Assembly: GCF_018596315.1 (NCBI RefSeq)
Contig: NZ_JAHEAG010000002.1
Coordinates: 558,001-622,000, forward strand
Reading direction: 5' to 3'
DNA from: Bradyrhizobium sp. SRL28
GTDB taxonomy: Bacteria; Pseudomonadota; Alphaproteobacteria; Rhizobiales; Xanthobacteraceae
Length of the DNA: 64,000 bases
The notes under the pieces were generated by a model. That model made no database searches. It was not told the DNA's origin and saw only the letters and a program-made list of their open reading frames with translations. Below, piece after piece: positions 45,320-53,860 of this stretch. Positions within the stretch are counted from its first letter, which is position 1; every line of letters starts with the position of its first letter. Made by a program: the position numbers and the translations under genes.

Positions 45320-45691
45320 CTACAGTCCAAGCAGGTATGCGGTGAAGAGAACGGCGAGCGAGCCATCCATGATTGCGATCGCTGTCATCATGCTTGTACG
45401 CGTCAGGCTACCGAAGAAGATCAGGAAGAAGATAATGACTTTCTCGAAGATTGCCGCGGTCAGAATCGGCCCGCGAGTATCCGGAAAATAGGCCGCATAA
45501 ATCGTTAGCGAGCAAACTACGAAAAGCAGAGCGCCCCAGTGCCTGGCAAAGAAGTCTGTAAGTGCACCCGCGTTGTCTGCCCCGAATACCAACTTAAGCG
45601 TGGGCTGTGGGAGTAGTAGTGCTGCGAGGCCGCCGGCAGCAGTCAAGACTCCCGAAATGACGAGTATCCATTTGATCGACGATGCTAACAT
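45320..45691 (-). CDS. Small four-helix membrane protein
   Basis: A 123-residue protein, nearly all hydrophobic, with four membrane segments: WILVISGVLTAAGGLAALLL, HWGALLFVVCSLTIYAAYF, AAIFEKVIIFFLIFFGSL and AIAIMDGSLAVLFTAYLLGL. The few charged residues (Asp, Glu, Lys, Arg) lie at loop positions. It resembles small DUF4345- or DoxX-like membrane proteins in layout, but I cannot place it in a family. Intergenic spaces on either side show no motif copy. Confidence 0.65.
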   Translation of the reverse strand: MLASSIKWILVISGVLTAAGGLAALLLPQPTLKLVFGADNAGALTDFFARHWGALLFVVCSLTIYAAYFPDTRGPILTAAIFEKVIIFFLIFFGSLTRTSMMTAIAIMDGSLAVLFTAYLLGL

Positions 45692-45873
45692 ACAAACCCC
45701 GACAGCTGGTGCTTCCCGCCTAACCCACGCCTCTTGGATACGTGATAATTATCGCGGTGCTACCAACTCGGTAATTCTGAACCATCAGGCGAGGGGCCGA
45801 TCTTTCGACGATCCATACGAGGAGAGGGAAACGTAGACTCTCTCGACGAACAGGATCGCGTTAAAGCAGCCCC

Positions 45874-47031
45874 TTAGATATCGAGCGGGTAGACCCAGTT
45901 GAACCAGGAATGAGCGCGGATTGAGATCTTTCGAAGTACGGCCCATGCGCCATGCTCTCCACCTGTATAGATTGCAGCCAAACCCTGCGCGCCTATTGGG
46001 AATTTGGATTGGTCAGCGTGGTCAAGTCGTATCTTCACGGCGTACTGCCCTTGGGGGACATTTGGGGCCGGCGCCTGGAATTTCGGAATGTCGTCGCTTG
46101 GCAAATATTGTCCAATGCCATTGCCGCGCCAGATGCTGTCCACAGTCCCACGGAAGATTTGACCGGGATAAAGGTCGAGTGCAACTTCGACCGGCTGGCC
46201 CGGCTTCACATATTTGAGGTTCTCCTGGAAATATGTTGCGAGCAAATAGCGGTCCGCATCCGCGATAAAGGCGGCGATGCCGCCGGCCCGAATTATGCCG
46301 GACACCATTCCGGGGCGAACCTGTAGGTTGATGATATGACCGTCCTCCGGCGCCGTCAGGGTGGTGTTGTCCAGATAGTACCGCGCCAGCTGAAGTTGCG
46401 ACTCCATGTTTGCGACTGTTGTATTGATACCGTCAATTTCGGATTTGTATTGGAGATTGGCGCGTTCGAGTTGGGCCAGCGCCGCGTCGTTGGTTGCCTC
46501 GGCCGCATCCACCTTGGTCAGCCACTCTTCCACAGTTTCTTCGCGTACTGCCTGCTCCTGCGCCAGCTTGTCGAAGATCCGCTTCTGATACTGAGCGTAC
46601 GCGAGCTCCACCTTGGCCTTTTTCGCGCCTTGGGCCGCCGCATCGACATCTGCCTTCAACACTTTGACGTTTTGTTTGGCGGCGGCGAGCTGCGCGGAGA
46701 TCTGGTCGACCTTGTACTGGTAGGGACGGCGATCGAATTGAAACAGAGGCTGCCCCTTCTTGACCGGGGCACCTTCCTCGACAAGCACTTCCTCAACGAG
46801 CGTTGGCTCCGGGAGGCGCGGAACGAGCTGGATCGTTCGTTGAACGACAGTTGCATTGGCGGAATTCGGCGTAACGAATCGGAGGCCTATTACGAAAACA
46901 AGCAGCAAATGAACGACAAAGAAGCCGAAGATAACGCCCCAGCCGGGCGTGAGTCTGATGAGCTTGAATCGAAAGAAAACAAGCCAGAACACAAGGGAAG
47001 CAAATGCAAGAACGAGAAGAGCAACCATCAT
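45874..47031 (-). CDS. HlyD/EmrA-type membrane fusion protein (YiaV-like)
   Basis: A 385-residue periplasmic adaptor. Two membrane helices at the N-terminus (residues 1-55) are followed by a biotinyl-lipoyl half-motif VEEVLVEEGAPVKKGQPLFQFD, a long coiled-coil hairpin (about 105-215, QISAQLAAAKQNVKVLKADVDAAAQGAKKAK), the second half-motif LTAPEDGHIINLQVRPGMV, and beta-barrel sections. It belongs to the inner-membrane type that is paired with a DUF3302 protein, as in YiaV/YiaW of Escherichia coli, and its start overlaps that gene by four bases. No EmrB-like pump is next to it. It probably supports export or envelope maintenance. Confidence 0.85.
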   Translation of the reverse strand: MMVALLVLAFASLVFWLVFFRFKLIRLTPGWGVIFGFFVVHLLLVFVIGLRFVTPNSANATVVQRTIQLVPRLPEPTLVEEVLVEEGAPVKKGQPLFQFDRRPYQYKVDQISAQLAAAKQNVKVLKADVDAAAQGAKKAKVELAYAQYQKRIFDKLAQEQAVREETVEEWLTKVDAAEATNDAALAQLERANLQYKSEIDGINTTVANMESQLQLARYYLDNTTLTAPEDGHIINLQVRPGMVSGIIRAGGIAAFIADADRYLLATYFQENLKYVKPGQPVEVALDLYPGQIFRGTVDSIWRGNGIGQYLPSDDIPKFQAPAPNVPQGQYAVKIRLDHADQSKFPIGAQGLAAIYTGGEHGAWAVLRKISIRAHSWFNWVYPLDI

Positions 47032-47393
47032 GGCGCAGACTCTCCTTGCCGCGTCTCCGGTGCCGCGATGGCCGCCGGGGACTTGCCGGTCAATTTTGCG
47101 ATCGTCGCTTCGGTTTCGGTCCTCCGCTCCTCTGGCATATAGCGGACATCGATCACGGTGGTCGGCCTAAAGGCCCAGCCCAGCGCCTGGATCCACGGTA
47201 CGACCGCCAGGAAGCCGACCCAACCCATCAGATAGACCGCCTCGGCTTCTGGGTGGTTGCGGGCGATGGCGATTCTTCCGGGAAGGCCAAGCATGAACAC
47301 AATGAACCCGAGTCCGACGACGGTAAGAAAGAAAAGCGACAGGAAGGTTGCATAGTCCCAAAAGTCGATAGAAAAACCTAACAGAGCTTCCAT
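47028..47393 (-). CDS. DUF3302 inner-membrane protein (YiaW-like)
   Basis: A 121-residue protein from ATG 47393. Two membrane helices are present: FLSLFFLTVVGLGFIVFMLGLPG and AVYLMGWVGFLAVVPWIQALGWAF. The stretch between them, RIAIARNHPEAEAVYLMGWVGF, with the conserved RNHPxAEAV, is the DUF3302 signature. The C-terminal 35 residues are polar. The gene precedes the HlyD-type gene with a four-base overlap, which matches the yiaW-yiaV pair of enterobacteria. Island motif copy f lies 100 bases upstream. Confidence 0.83.
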   Translation of the reverse strand: MEALLGFSIDFWDYATFLSLFFLTVVGLGFIVFMLGLPGRIAIARNHPEAEAVYLMGWVGFLAVVPWIQALGWAFRPTTVIDVRYMPEERRTETEATIAKLTGKSPAAIAAPETRQGESAP

Positions 47394-47493
47394 GACGTTC
47401 CCTCCCTGACGGCAGAACGAGCGCTTCGCAGTATGGAGGCCACCATTCGCGTGCACTGACGAAGTAACGATAATCTCAGAACTATTTGCGTGA

Positions 47494-47508
47494 CTATGCA
47501 AATTCGGA
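47494..47508 (-). promoter_or_regulatory. Island motif copy f (TCCGAATTTGCATAG)
   Basis: One mismatch from the consensus (T for G at position 1). It faces the DUF3302-HlyD pair, 101 bases from the ATG at 47393. The five bases after GCATAG (TCACx) are shared with copy h. Confidence 0.55.
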
Positions 47509-47609
47509 ACGCCCGGCAGCTTTTCGCCAGAGTGTCAAAGCCCGCAAGTCGAACGTCACGCGATCCGACGACAGCGAAGCGAATACTGTTTCGTCAAAAA
47601 GCGACTGTT

Positions 47610-48431
47610 CTAGCGTCCACCAGTGTCGGGAATGCTTGAATAGTGGGCGGCCAACATCGCGATCTCTTCGCTGGTCAACTGACGGGCAACGCTTCGCATC
47701 TGCTCACTAATATCGTTGCGTCGAGTCCCATCCTTGAATAGCTGCATTTGCAGCTCGAGATAGGCTCGCTGCTGTCCACGGAGACCGGGAGCTCCGGGCG
47801 TGACGCCGGCCGGTCCGTGACATGATGCGCAGGGTGCTATGCCGCGGAGAGGGGCGCCGACGTCAATCAGACGGCGCGCCACCGTACTGGTCGAGCTTTG
47901 CGTGCTTAAGGTGTCGCCGGTAGGATTGGGCAGCAAGCCGTAGTGTGCGGCAAGGTCCAGCAAGTTCTGATCCGACAAGGGTGAAACATATACCCCCATT
48001 ACCGCCGGGTCGCGCTTGCCGCTTTTGTAGTCATCCAACTGTTTGTAGATCGCCGCTGCGCTTTGACCAGCCAGGTTTGGTATGATTGCATCAGCGCTTA
48101 TCCCCACCACGCCGTGGCAGTTGTTACAGGCCTGGGCGATCGCGGCCCCCGCACTGGCGTCGCCTTGTGCGAGCCGTCGTCGCGTCTCGGTCGTCCATGC
48201 GACCTGCGAAGCGGGCTGACCCGCTACTGGCGCCGATACCCGTGCATTGCCACTCGGCAGACCAACGGCGCGGCAAATGGCACTCCACAGGTCGAGCCCA
48301 TCGGCACCTCGCTGAGCCAAGGGAAGCCAGATGAAGCCAACCACCAGCGCAAGGACAAAGAGCCCCGCGGTGACGCCAATCCAAATGGCGAACCTGGGAT
48401 CGCGCGGACGTGGCTGATCAACGTCGGTCAT
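47610..48431 (-). CDS. Diheme cytochrome c
   Basis: A 273-residue protein from ATG 48431, which overlaps the end of the oxidase subunit I gene by 14 bases. One N-terminal helix (FAIWIGVTAGLFVLALVVGFIWLPL) anchors it to the membrane. Two class I heme domains follow, with CNNCH and CASCH sites and their Met ligands probably in DPAVMGVYVSPLS and DISEQMRSVARQL. The layout is that of cytochrome c4-like electron donors. As the last gene of the oxidase operon it is the natural electron carrier between the molybdenum hydroxylase and the ba3-like oxidase. Confidence 0.87.
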   Translation of the reverse strand: MTDVDQPRPRDPRFAIWIGVTAGLFVLALVVGFIWLPLAQRGADGLDLWSAICRAVGLPSGNARVSAPVAGQPASQVAWTTETRRRLAQGDASAGAAIAQACNNCHGVVGISADAIIPNLAGQSAAAIYKQLDDYKSGKRDPAVMGVYVSPLSDQNLLDLAAHYGLLPNPTGDTLSTQSSTSTVARRLIDVGAPLRGIAPCASCHGPAGVTPGAPGLRGQQRAYLELQMQLFKDGTRRNDISEQMRSVARQLTSEEIAMLAAHYSSIPDTGGR

Positions 48432-50046
48432 TTTGCGATACCGGGAAAGCGGGTACGGCAGATTTGCCGAGAAACGCGAACTGCGCCAGCGGGTAGCCAT
48501 AGTTGGCGAGGGTCAACGCCAACACAAGCGCCGCCCATATCCCAAAGCTGTTCAGCGATTTCGGAAGCCGGCGGGGCGGGTTGACCGCGAGCGAGAATTT
48601 AAGAGGCGAGATGGCGGCCGTCGGTCCCCGATGCGACGCTAGCAGCACGCCGATAAACAAGGCCGCCGAGAAGACGAGAACGAAACCGCCGATCGCCGAT
48701 ACAGTGACCCACACACCCTGCGAAGCCAACGCAGGATTGCTGAAATCGTAGTAAGCCATGCGACGAGGTTGTCCCATGACTCCGACAAGGTGCCACGGGA
48801 GGGTAACGAGTAGCATCCCGACAGACCAGGTCCACAATTGAAGCCGAACAAGCTTTGGCGCTGCAAGCGGCCGGCCCGTCAATCGAGGCCAAAGTTCGTA
48901 TGCTATTGCAAAGTACATGATAACGACGGCGCCACCGTAGATCAGGTGAAAATGGCCGGTAACCCATTGCGTATTGTGGACCGTCGAATTCAGGACGTAG
49001 CTCATGTTGATGATCCCGCTCGCGCCGCCAAGTCCGAGCATGACCATTGAAAAACCCGACGCGAGCACGAACGGCCGGTCCCAGGGCAGGGCGGCGATCC
49101 AGCCGAACGGGCCTCGACCGCCGCGCAGCCGGCCGGCAATTTCAAGTGAGGCGCAGATCGTGAAAATCGTTAGCAAGGTTGGTACCACGACCATTCCGGT
49201 GAACACGGTATGAAGAAACTTGAAGCCCGCGCCGATCTGGGGATCGACAAACAAATGGTGAAGGCCGATAGGCATCGAGAAAATCAGGAGGAGCAGGAAG
49301 GCGATCCGCCCCATCTTGTCACTGTATAAGCGGCCGTCGGCGGCCTGCGGCAGCAATACGTAGAACGCGATGTAGGCGGGTATCAGCCAGAAATAGACGA
49401 TGGCATGAAGCGTCCACGAAAATAGCACCCGGGCAAGCCCGGGATCGATCGTGGAGGTCCATCCGAAGGCGTTCGGCAGGATGAGGAACGCGATCTCCGC
49501 GCCCACCCCGAGCGATGTCCATCCCCAAAGTAGCGCGCCGACGGCCGTGGCAAACATCGCGAGAGGGATTGGCAGGACGGGGTGATCGATCTTCCAGCGT
49601 CGGACATGCCAGACCATAAGTCCGATCCAGACCCAGGTGCCAACCACCGCGACCAGAATGCCGAGATAATAGTAAGGGCTCCCGAGCAGAGGCGGATAGA
49701 AGGTGTAGAGGACATTTGCTTTTCCTGCGGCGACCGTTGCCAGGGCCATGGCGGCCCCCACGATCACCAGCGCAAACGAGATCCAGGCAAGCGACAAGCC
49801 GCGCATCGGCCGGCCGAGCGATACCGCGCAAACCGCATAGCCGAATCCCATCGCGATCAGCGTCGGGAAGACATAGGCGAAGGTTGTGCCGTGCGCCGTG
49901 ACGGCGCGGTAATACAACTCCGGGGCTATCCATTGGTGAAGGGGACTGCGCACCAGCATTTGCCACGCACCAAGCGGAATCGCCACTGCGAAGGTGGCGA
50001 ACGCGGCCCAGAAATGGGCAAGGACAAGGCGACTGCTACCCTGCAC
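48418..50046 (-). CDS. Heme-copper oxidase subunit I (ba3-like, B type)
   Basis: About 542 residues from a GTG at 50046, chosen because ATGs at 50109 and 50136 would overlap the subunit II gene by 74 or more bases. It has 12-13 membrane helices. Heme and copper ligands are visible: the low-spin heme His in VTAHGTTFAYVFPTL, the CuB His in SWTLHAIVYFWLIPAY, the pair in IGLHHLFVDP and the His-x-His in NTQWVTGHFHLIYGG. The Glu of the A-type D channel is not evident, consistent with the B (ba3) family. It reduces O2 to water with electrons from the CuA subunit and pumps or consumes protons. Confidence 0.88.
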   Translation of the reverse strand: MQGSSRLVLAHFWAAFATFAVAIPLGAWQMLVRSPLHQWIAPELYYRAVTAHGTTFAYVFPTLIAMGFGYAVCAVSLGRPMRGLSLAWISFALVIVGAAMALATVAAGKANVLYTFYPPLLGSPYYYLGILVAVVGTWVWIGLMVWHVRRWKIDHPVLPIPLAMFATAVGALLWGWTSLGVGAEIAFLILPNAFGWTSTIDPGLARVLFSWTLHAIVYFWLIPAYIAFYVLLPQAADGRLYSDKMGRIAFLLLLIFSMPIGLHHLFVDPQIGAGFKFLHTVFTGMVVVPTLLTIFTICASLEIAGRLRGGRGPFGWIAALPWDRPFVLASGFSMVMLGLGGASGIINMSYVLNSTVHNTQWVTGHFHLIYGGAVVIMYFAIAYELWPRLTGRPLAAPKLVRLQLWTWSVGMLLVTLPWHLVGVMGQPRRMAYYDFSNPALASQGVWVTVSAIGGFVLVFSAALFIGVLLASHRGPTAAISPLKFSLAVNPPRRLPKSLNSFGIWAALVLALTLANYGYPLAQFAFLGKSAVPAFPVSQNDRR

Positions 50047-50584
50047 AGGACGCTCTCGGTTGGCTACCGTAGGACTTCGTGAACTCCTGTCGATCGACGA
50101 CCTTGACATGTGCCCACATGCCGTCGTGACCGACACTGCAATACTCGTGACACGGCATCAAATGAGTTTTCGGTTTTTCGAATCGCGTGCGAATTTCCGC
50201 GATGAATCCCGGGACCACCATGCTGTTCACATTTGTATCCATGATGAGAAATCCGTGCACGACGTCGGGACTGGTCACCCGGAAGACGACCGGAGTCTGC
50301 GCAGGGACGACCATACAGGAGGGAACAAACGAGTATTGCTGCGCAATAACGCGCACAATCACTGAGCCGTCAGGCTGAACCGCTGTGCCGAGATTCTCCT
50401 CCACGAATTCGCCGGCAAGGTGAAGCCGGCTGGCATCGATCGTTTCGACGTTTGATGGAGGTTGGGCGGCCCAATGCACACTGGTGAAGATGATCACCGC
50501 GAACATCAAGCCAATAACGGCCGCAACGACGTAAGCCCATCGCCGTTCCGACTCCTCGATCACATCACTCGGGAGGGTGCTCAT
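50036..50584 (-). CDS. Heme-copper oxidase subunit II (CuA, ba3-like)
   Basis: A 182-residue protein with one N-terminal membrane helix (YVVAAVIGLMFAVIIFTS) and a periplasmic cupredoxin domain. The CuA centre is intact: the upstream His in DVVHGFLIMD and the loop MPCHEYCSVGHDGMWAHV, with both Cys, the bridging Glu, His and Met. The short form with a single helix is typical of ba3 oxidases. It receives electrons from cytochrome c and passes them to subunit I. Its start overlaps the small gene at 50581 by four bases. Confidence 0.9.
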   Translation of the reverse strand: MSTLPSDVIEESERRWAYVVAAVIGLMFAVIIFTSVHWAAQPPSNVETIDASRLHLAGEFVEENLGTAVQPDGSVIVRVIAQQYSFVPSCMVVPAQTPVVFRVTSPDVVHGFLIMDTNVNSMVVPGFIAEIRTRFEKPKTHLMPCHEYCSVGHDGMWAHVKVVDRQEFTKSYGSQPRASCAG

Positions 50585-50796
50585 CCAACATCGCCCCGCG
50601 GCACAAAGATGAAGAAATAGAATGCAATCCAGATCGCGAGCAGCGCTGCCACCGAGAGTGCCGCAACTAGAGCGGCGCCGCGGGGTCCCTTGGCTGCTAT
50701 CGCCAGGACTTCGTTCTCGTTGCCATGGAATGCCACGTTCTCGCGGCTAAAGGCGGCCGAGACGTGGCTTTCCACTCCGCTGTCTGAGGAGGTCAT
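50581..50796 (-). CDS. Small single-helix oxidase-associated protein
   Basis: A 71-residue protein. The N-terminal 38 residues are polar. One membrane helix (AALVAALSVAALLAIWIAFYFFIFVP) sits near the C-terminus. It precedes the CuA subunit with an ATGA overlap and follows the molybdenum hydroxylase large-subunit gene by seven bases. Position and size suggest the small subunit IIa (CbaD-like) of ba3 oxidases. This rests on context; the sequence itself is too short to decide. Confidence 0.65.
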   Translation of the reverse strand: MTSSDSGVESHVSAAFSRENVAFHGNENEVLAIAAKGPRGAALVAALSVAALLAIWIAFYFFIFVPRGDVG

Positions 50797-50803
50797 TGGC
50801 TCG

Positions 50804-53035
50804 CTATCCCGGTTTGGAGAGTTTTAATGCCGCCAGTACCTGGGCAGGCCTGAACGGTACGGATCGCACCCACGCACCGGTCGCGTCGTACACTGCATTC
50901 GCGATCGCCGAAGGGATGAGGGATGTCGTCGGCTCGCCCACACCCCAGGGAACCTCGTTCGGCCGGTCGATCAGGTCGATGACAACCTCGGGGACATTGG
51001 GGAACGTCAGGATCGGGTAGCTTCCCCAGTTGAGGCTGGTGACCGCGCTGCGGCTGAACGTGACCTTCTCGACCACGCTGCGGCTCACCGTTTGCACGAC
51101 GTTGCCTTCGATCTGATTGTGCAGGCCGTCGGGATTGATGATCTGACCGCAGTCGTGCGCGACGAACACGCGATCGACTTTTACGCGCCCCGTCGTGCGG
51201 TCGACGGTCACGTCGGCGACCACCGCCACATACGTCCGTACGCTCTCATATTTCGAGTACGTCACGCCGCGACCGCGCGCGATGGCGCCGGCATCGCGCG
51301 GGCGCGACCCGCGCGGTTCCCATTTCGCGAGGGCGCGCAGGCGCTCGAGGACCTCGAGTCCCCGCGAATCCTTGAGATGGCGAACTCGGATCTCGAACGG
51401 ATCGACACCGGTGGCCGCCGCGATTTCGTCGAGGAAGGTCTCGTTGCCGAACGTATTTTGTGTATTGCCCGGCGCGCGAATCCACGCCGAAGGCAACGGT
51501 GTGTCGAGCAGCCAGTGCACCGTCAGCTTGTTGTTCGGCAACGCATAGGGAATGCCGAGTCCCGAGTGGGGAGTGGCCGAACCCGGGAATGGCATCTTCG
51601 GCAGCCCGGCGAGCACGGCCGCGAGCAGCGTCACACCCGAGCGCTTGAACGGTTGCTCGGGCATGAACATGTCGGACTCCCAAGCGGTGATCTGGCCCTG
51701 GTCATCGATGCTGGCGCGATAGTCGAGCACCACGGGAGGGCCCTTCGGATCCCAACCGTGCTCGTCCTGCCGCATCCATTGCAGTCGCACCGGCTTGCCG
51801 ATTTCCCTGGCGATCACGGCTGCTTCGGAAGTGCAGTCGTCGGCGCCGTTGCGGCCGTAGCAGCCCGCACCTTCCACGAAGATGCAGCGCACGCTCTCGG
51901 GCTTCAAGCTCAGCATCGTCGCGAGCTGCACTTGCAGCAGATGGCTTGCCTGCGAGGGCGTCCATACGGTCAGCCGGCCGTCCTTGAAATCGGCGACTGC
52001 GCAGGATGGGCCGATCGATCCGTGGGTCTGCATCGCGAAGTCGTACGTCGCCTGCAGCGTTCGTTTGCCTTGCTTGAAACCGGCGGCCGTGTCGCCAGCC
52101 GTTTGCAGCACCTCGTTGCGGTCGACCTTCGAGCTGCGCACGTACTCGTAAAGCTGCGACTCCACGGGTAGTCCTGCCCAGTCCGACCAACTGGCAACGA
52201 TCGCTTTCGAGGCGGTGATCGCGGCCCATTCGTTGGTTGCCACCACTGCCAGGAGATTACCTTTGCGCACCGCGCGGACGTAGCCCTTGATCTTGCGACA
52301 CGCGGTGTCGTCGAAGCTTTGGAGCGTCGAGCGAACGCCGGCTGGATGAACTACGCGCGCATGCAGCATGCCGGGCAGTTTGTGGTCCTGCACGAAGTTG
52401 AACGTCCCGAAGATTTTGGCGGGAATGTCGCGTCGCGGCACGGAGGTGCCAACGATGGTGTAGTCCTTCGGGTCCTTCAGCGTTGCGGCAGGATCGATTT
52501 TCATCGCGAGCTGTTGCTCGCCGACCAGTTGCACATACGAAATCTTGTCACCGCCGGCCCTTGATGTGACCACGCCATCCTGGACCGTCAAAGTGTCCTT
52601 CGCCACCTTGAGCTTGTCCGCAGCCCGCTGCAGGAGCGCCTCGCGCGCTGTGGCCGCGGCCCGCCTGATCTGCATGCCACCGTCCTGTATTGACAGGCTG
52701 GCATAGGTCGGTCCCTGGTTGGGTGTCAGCTGGGTATCGCCCTGGATCATTGCTACACGATCGAGTGCCACGGACAGCTCTTCCGCGGCGATCTGAGCGA
52801 TCGCCGTAGTAGCGCCGGTTCCAAGCTCGACCTTTCCCGAATAGATCGTGACCTTGCCGGTTGCGTCGATCGCGATGAAACCGGCGACTTCGTCGATGGC
52901 GACGGTCTTGTCGGCCGGCCGCGCGGTTTGAGCGTGGATCGGCCGTGAGGTGAGGGCAAACGTCACCACTAGCGCGCCACCCTGCGCCAGAAGGGCGCGG
53001 CGAGAAAGCAGCGTATGGGTGGTCAGCGCTGTCAC
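50804..53035 (-). CDS. Molybdopterin-binding aldehyde/aromatic oxidoreductase large subunit (IorB-like)
   Basis: A 743-residue protein from GTG 53035, whose start overlaps the stop of the small subunit gene (GTGA). It belongs to the xanthine dehydrogenase family, in the branch with isoquinoline 1-oxidoreductase beta. The N-terminus has a Tat-like signal (LLSRRALLAQGGALVVTFALTSRPIHA), so the enzyme is exported folded with its cofactor. Molybdopterin-binding segments include GKVELGTGATTAIAQIAAEEL, VEGAGCYGRNGADDCTSEAA, SAWIRAPGNTQNTF and the active-site region AHDCGQIINPDG, then the likely catalytic Glu in WGVGEPTTSLIPSAIANAV. The substrate is probably an aldehyde or N-heteroaromatic, with electrons passing to cytochrome c. 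Confidence 0.87.
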   Translation of the reverse strand: MTALTTHTLLSRRALLAQGGALVVTFALTSRPIHAQTARPADKTVAIDEVAGFIAIDATGKVTIYSGKVELGTGATTAIAQIAAEELSVALDRVAMIQGDTQLTPNQGPTYASLSIQDGGMQIRRAAATAREALLQRAADKLKVAKDTLTVQDGVVTSRAGGDKISYVQLVGEQQLAMKIDPAATLKDPKDYTIVGTSVPRRDIPAKIFGTFNFVQDHKLPGMLHARVVHPAGVRSTLQSFDDTACRKIKGYVRAVRKGNLLAVVATNEWAAITASKAIVASWSDWAGLPVESQLYEYVRSSKVDRNEVLQTAGDTAAGFKQGKRTLQATYDFAMQTHGSIGPSCAVADFKDGRLTVWTPSQASHLLQVQLATMLSLKPESVRCIFVEGAGCYGRNGADDCTSEAAVIAREIGKPVRLQWMRQDEHGWDPKGPPVVLDYRASIDDQGQITAWESDMFMPEQPFKRSGVTLLAAVLAGLPKMPFPGSATPHSGLGIPYALPNNKLTVHWLLDTPLPSAWIRAPGNTQNTFGNETFLDEIAAATGVDPFEIRVRHLKDSRGLEVLERLRALAKWEPRGSRPRDAGAIARGRGVTYSKYESVRTYVAVVADVTVDRTTGRVKVDRVFVAHDCGQIINPDGLHNQIEGNVVQTVSRSVVEKVTFSRSAVTSLNWGSYPILTFPNVPEVVIDLIDRPNEVPWGVGEPTTSLIPSAIANAVYDATGAWVRSVPFRPAQVLAALKLSKPG

Positions 53036-53502
53036 GCCATCTTCTCCGCGGCACGCATCACGGCGCGCAGGATGCGGACGTGGGTTCCGCATTTGCATAG
53101 GTTTCCCGCAAGCGCCTGCCGGACCTGGTCCTCGGTCGGGCGCTTGGTTGTCGCGAGGAAAGCGGCGGCCTGCATGATCATGCCGTTGATGCAGTAGCCG
53201 CACTGAGCGGCCTGTTCGTCGATGAATGCTTGCTGCACTGGATGCGGCTTCTCGGCCGTACCGAGACCCTCCAGGGTCACGATTTCGGCGTCGGCCACCG
53301 CCGAGACGGGCATCACGCAGCTTCGCAGCGCCTCGCCGTAATAGTGCACCGTGCAGGCGCCGCATTGAGCCAACCCGCATCCGAAGTGCATGCCGCGCAA
53401 GCCGAGCTGGTCGCGCAGTGCGTACAGCAACGGCATGCTGGGATCGTCAGCCTTCAGGACGACGGCCTTGCCGTTGACGGTCAGCTTGATCGTTGTGGTC
53501 AT
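53032..53502 (-). CDS. [2Fe-2S] small subunit of molybdenum hydroxylase (IorA-like)
   Basis: A 156-residue protein with both iron-sulfur clusters of the family. The plant-type N-terminal cluster uses Cys42, Cys47, Cys50 (FGCGLAQCGAC) and Cys62. The second cluster uses Cys101 and Cys104 (QCGYCINGM) with Cys136 and Cys138 (NLCKCGTH). There is no FAD subunit gene, as in other membrane or periplasmic members that hand electrons to cytochrome c. It has no signal and would be carried out by its Tat-signal partner. It is the first gene of a six-gene operon running to 47610, with island motif copy g 108 bases upstream. Confidence 0.9.
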   Translation of the reverse strand: MTTTIKLTVNGKAVVLKADDPSMPLLYALRDQLGLRGMHFGCGLAQCGACTVHYYGEALRSCVMPVSAVADAEIVTLEGLGTAEKPHPVQQAFIDEQAAQCGYCINGMIMQAAAFLATTKRPTEDQVRQALAGNLCKCGTHVRILRAVMRAAEKMA

Positions 53503-53609
53503 CGTGCACTCGATTGAAAATGAGGCACCCGTGATGCGCGCTGGTTCAACTATCGCGCATCTTCGGCCTTACTGGTCATGCGCAGATTGGTTGAATACTT
53601 CCGCGACCG

Positions 53610-53624
53610 CTATGCAATTTCGGC
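53610..53624 (-). promoter_or_regulatory. Island motif copy g (GCCGAAATTGCATAG)
   Basis: A perfect consensus copy, 108 bases upstream of the oxidoreductase-oxidase operon. ACCAATCT occurs 18 bases after it (53591 down to 53584), as after copies c and e. The rest of the divergent gap at 53503-53860 shows no gene and must also hold the promoter of the porin gene. Confidence 0.65.
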
Positions 53625-53860
53625 CCATTTCTGATGGGTATTGCCACTTCCATTCAGCTGCGGATAGGTCTTGGTGGAGGGTTGGGGGCGTGAGGCTGCG
53701 GAGCCCCGGGTCTGCCCGCGGAGGCGAGGGCAGGCTTCTACTGCTCACGTGCGAGTTTCCGGCGATGACCTGGAAACAGTTTTCCTGTATAACTGGCAAT
53801 GATCCGACGAGTTGAACGAGGCTGAAGTAGTCCGACAGCTATCTAGGGGACTGCGCTTCT

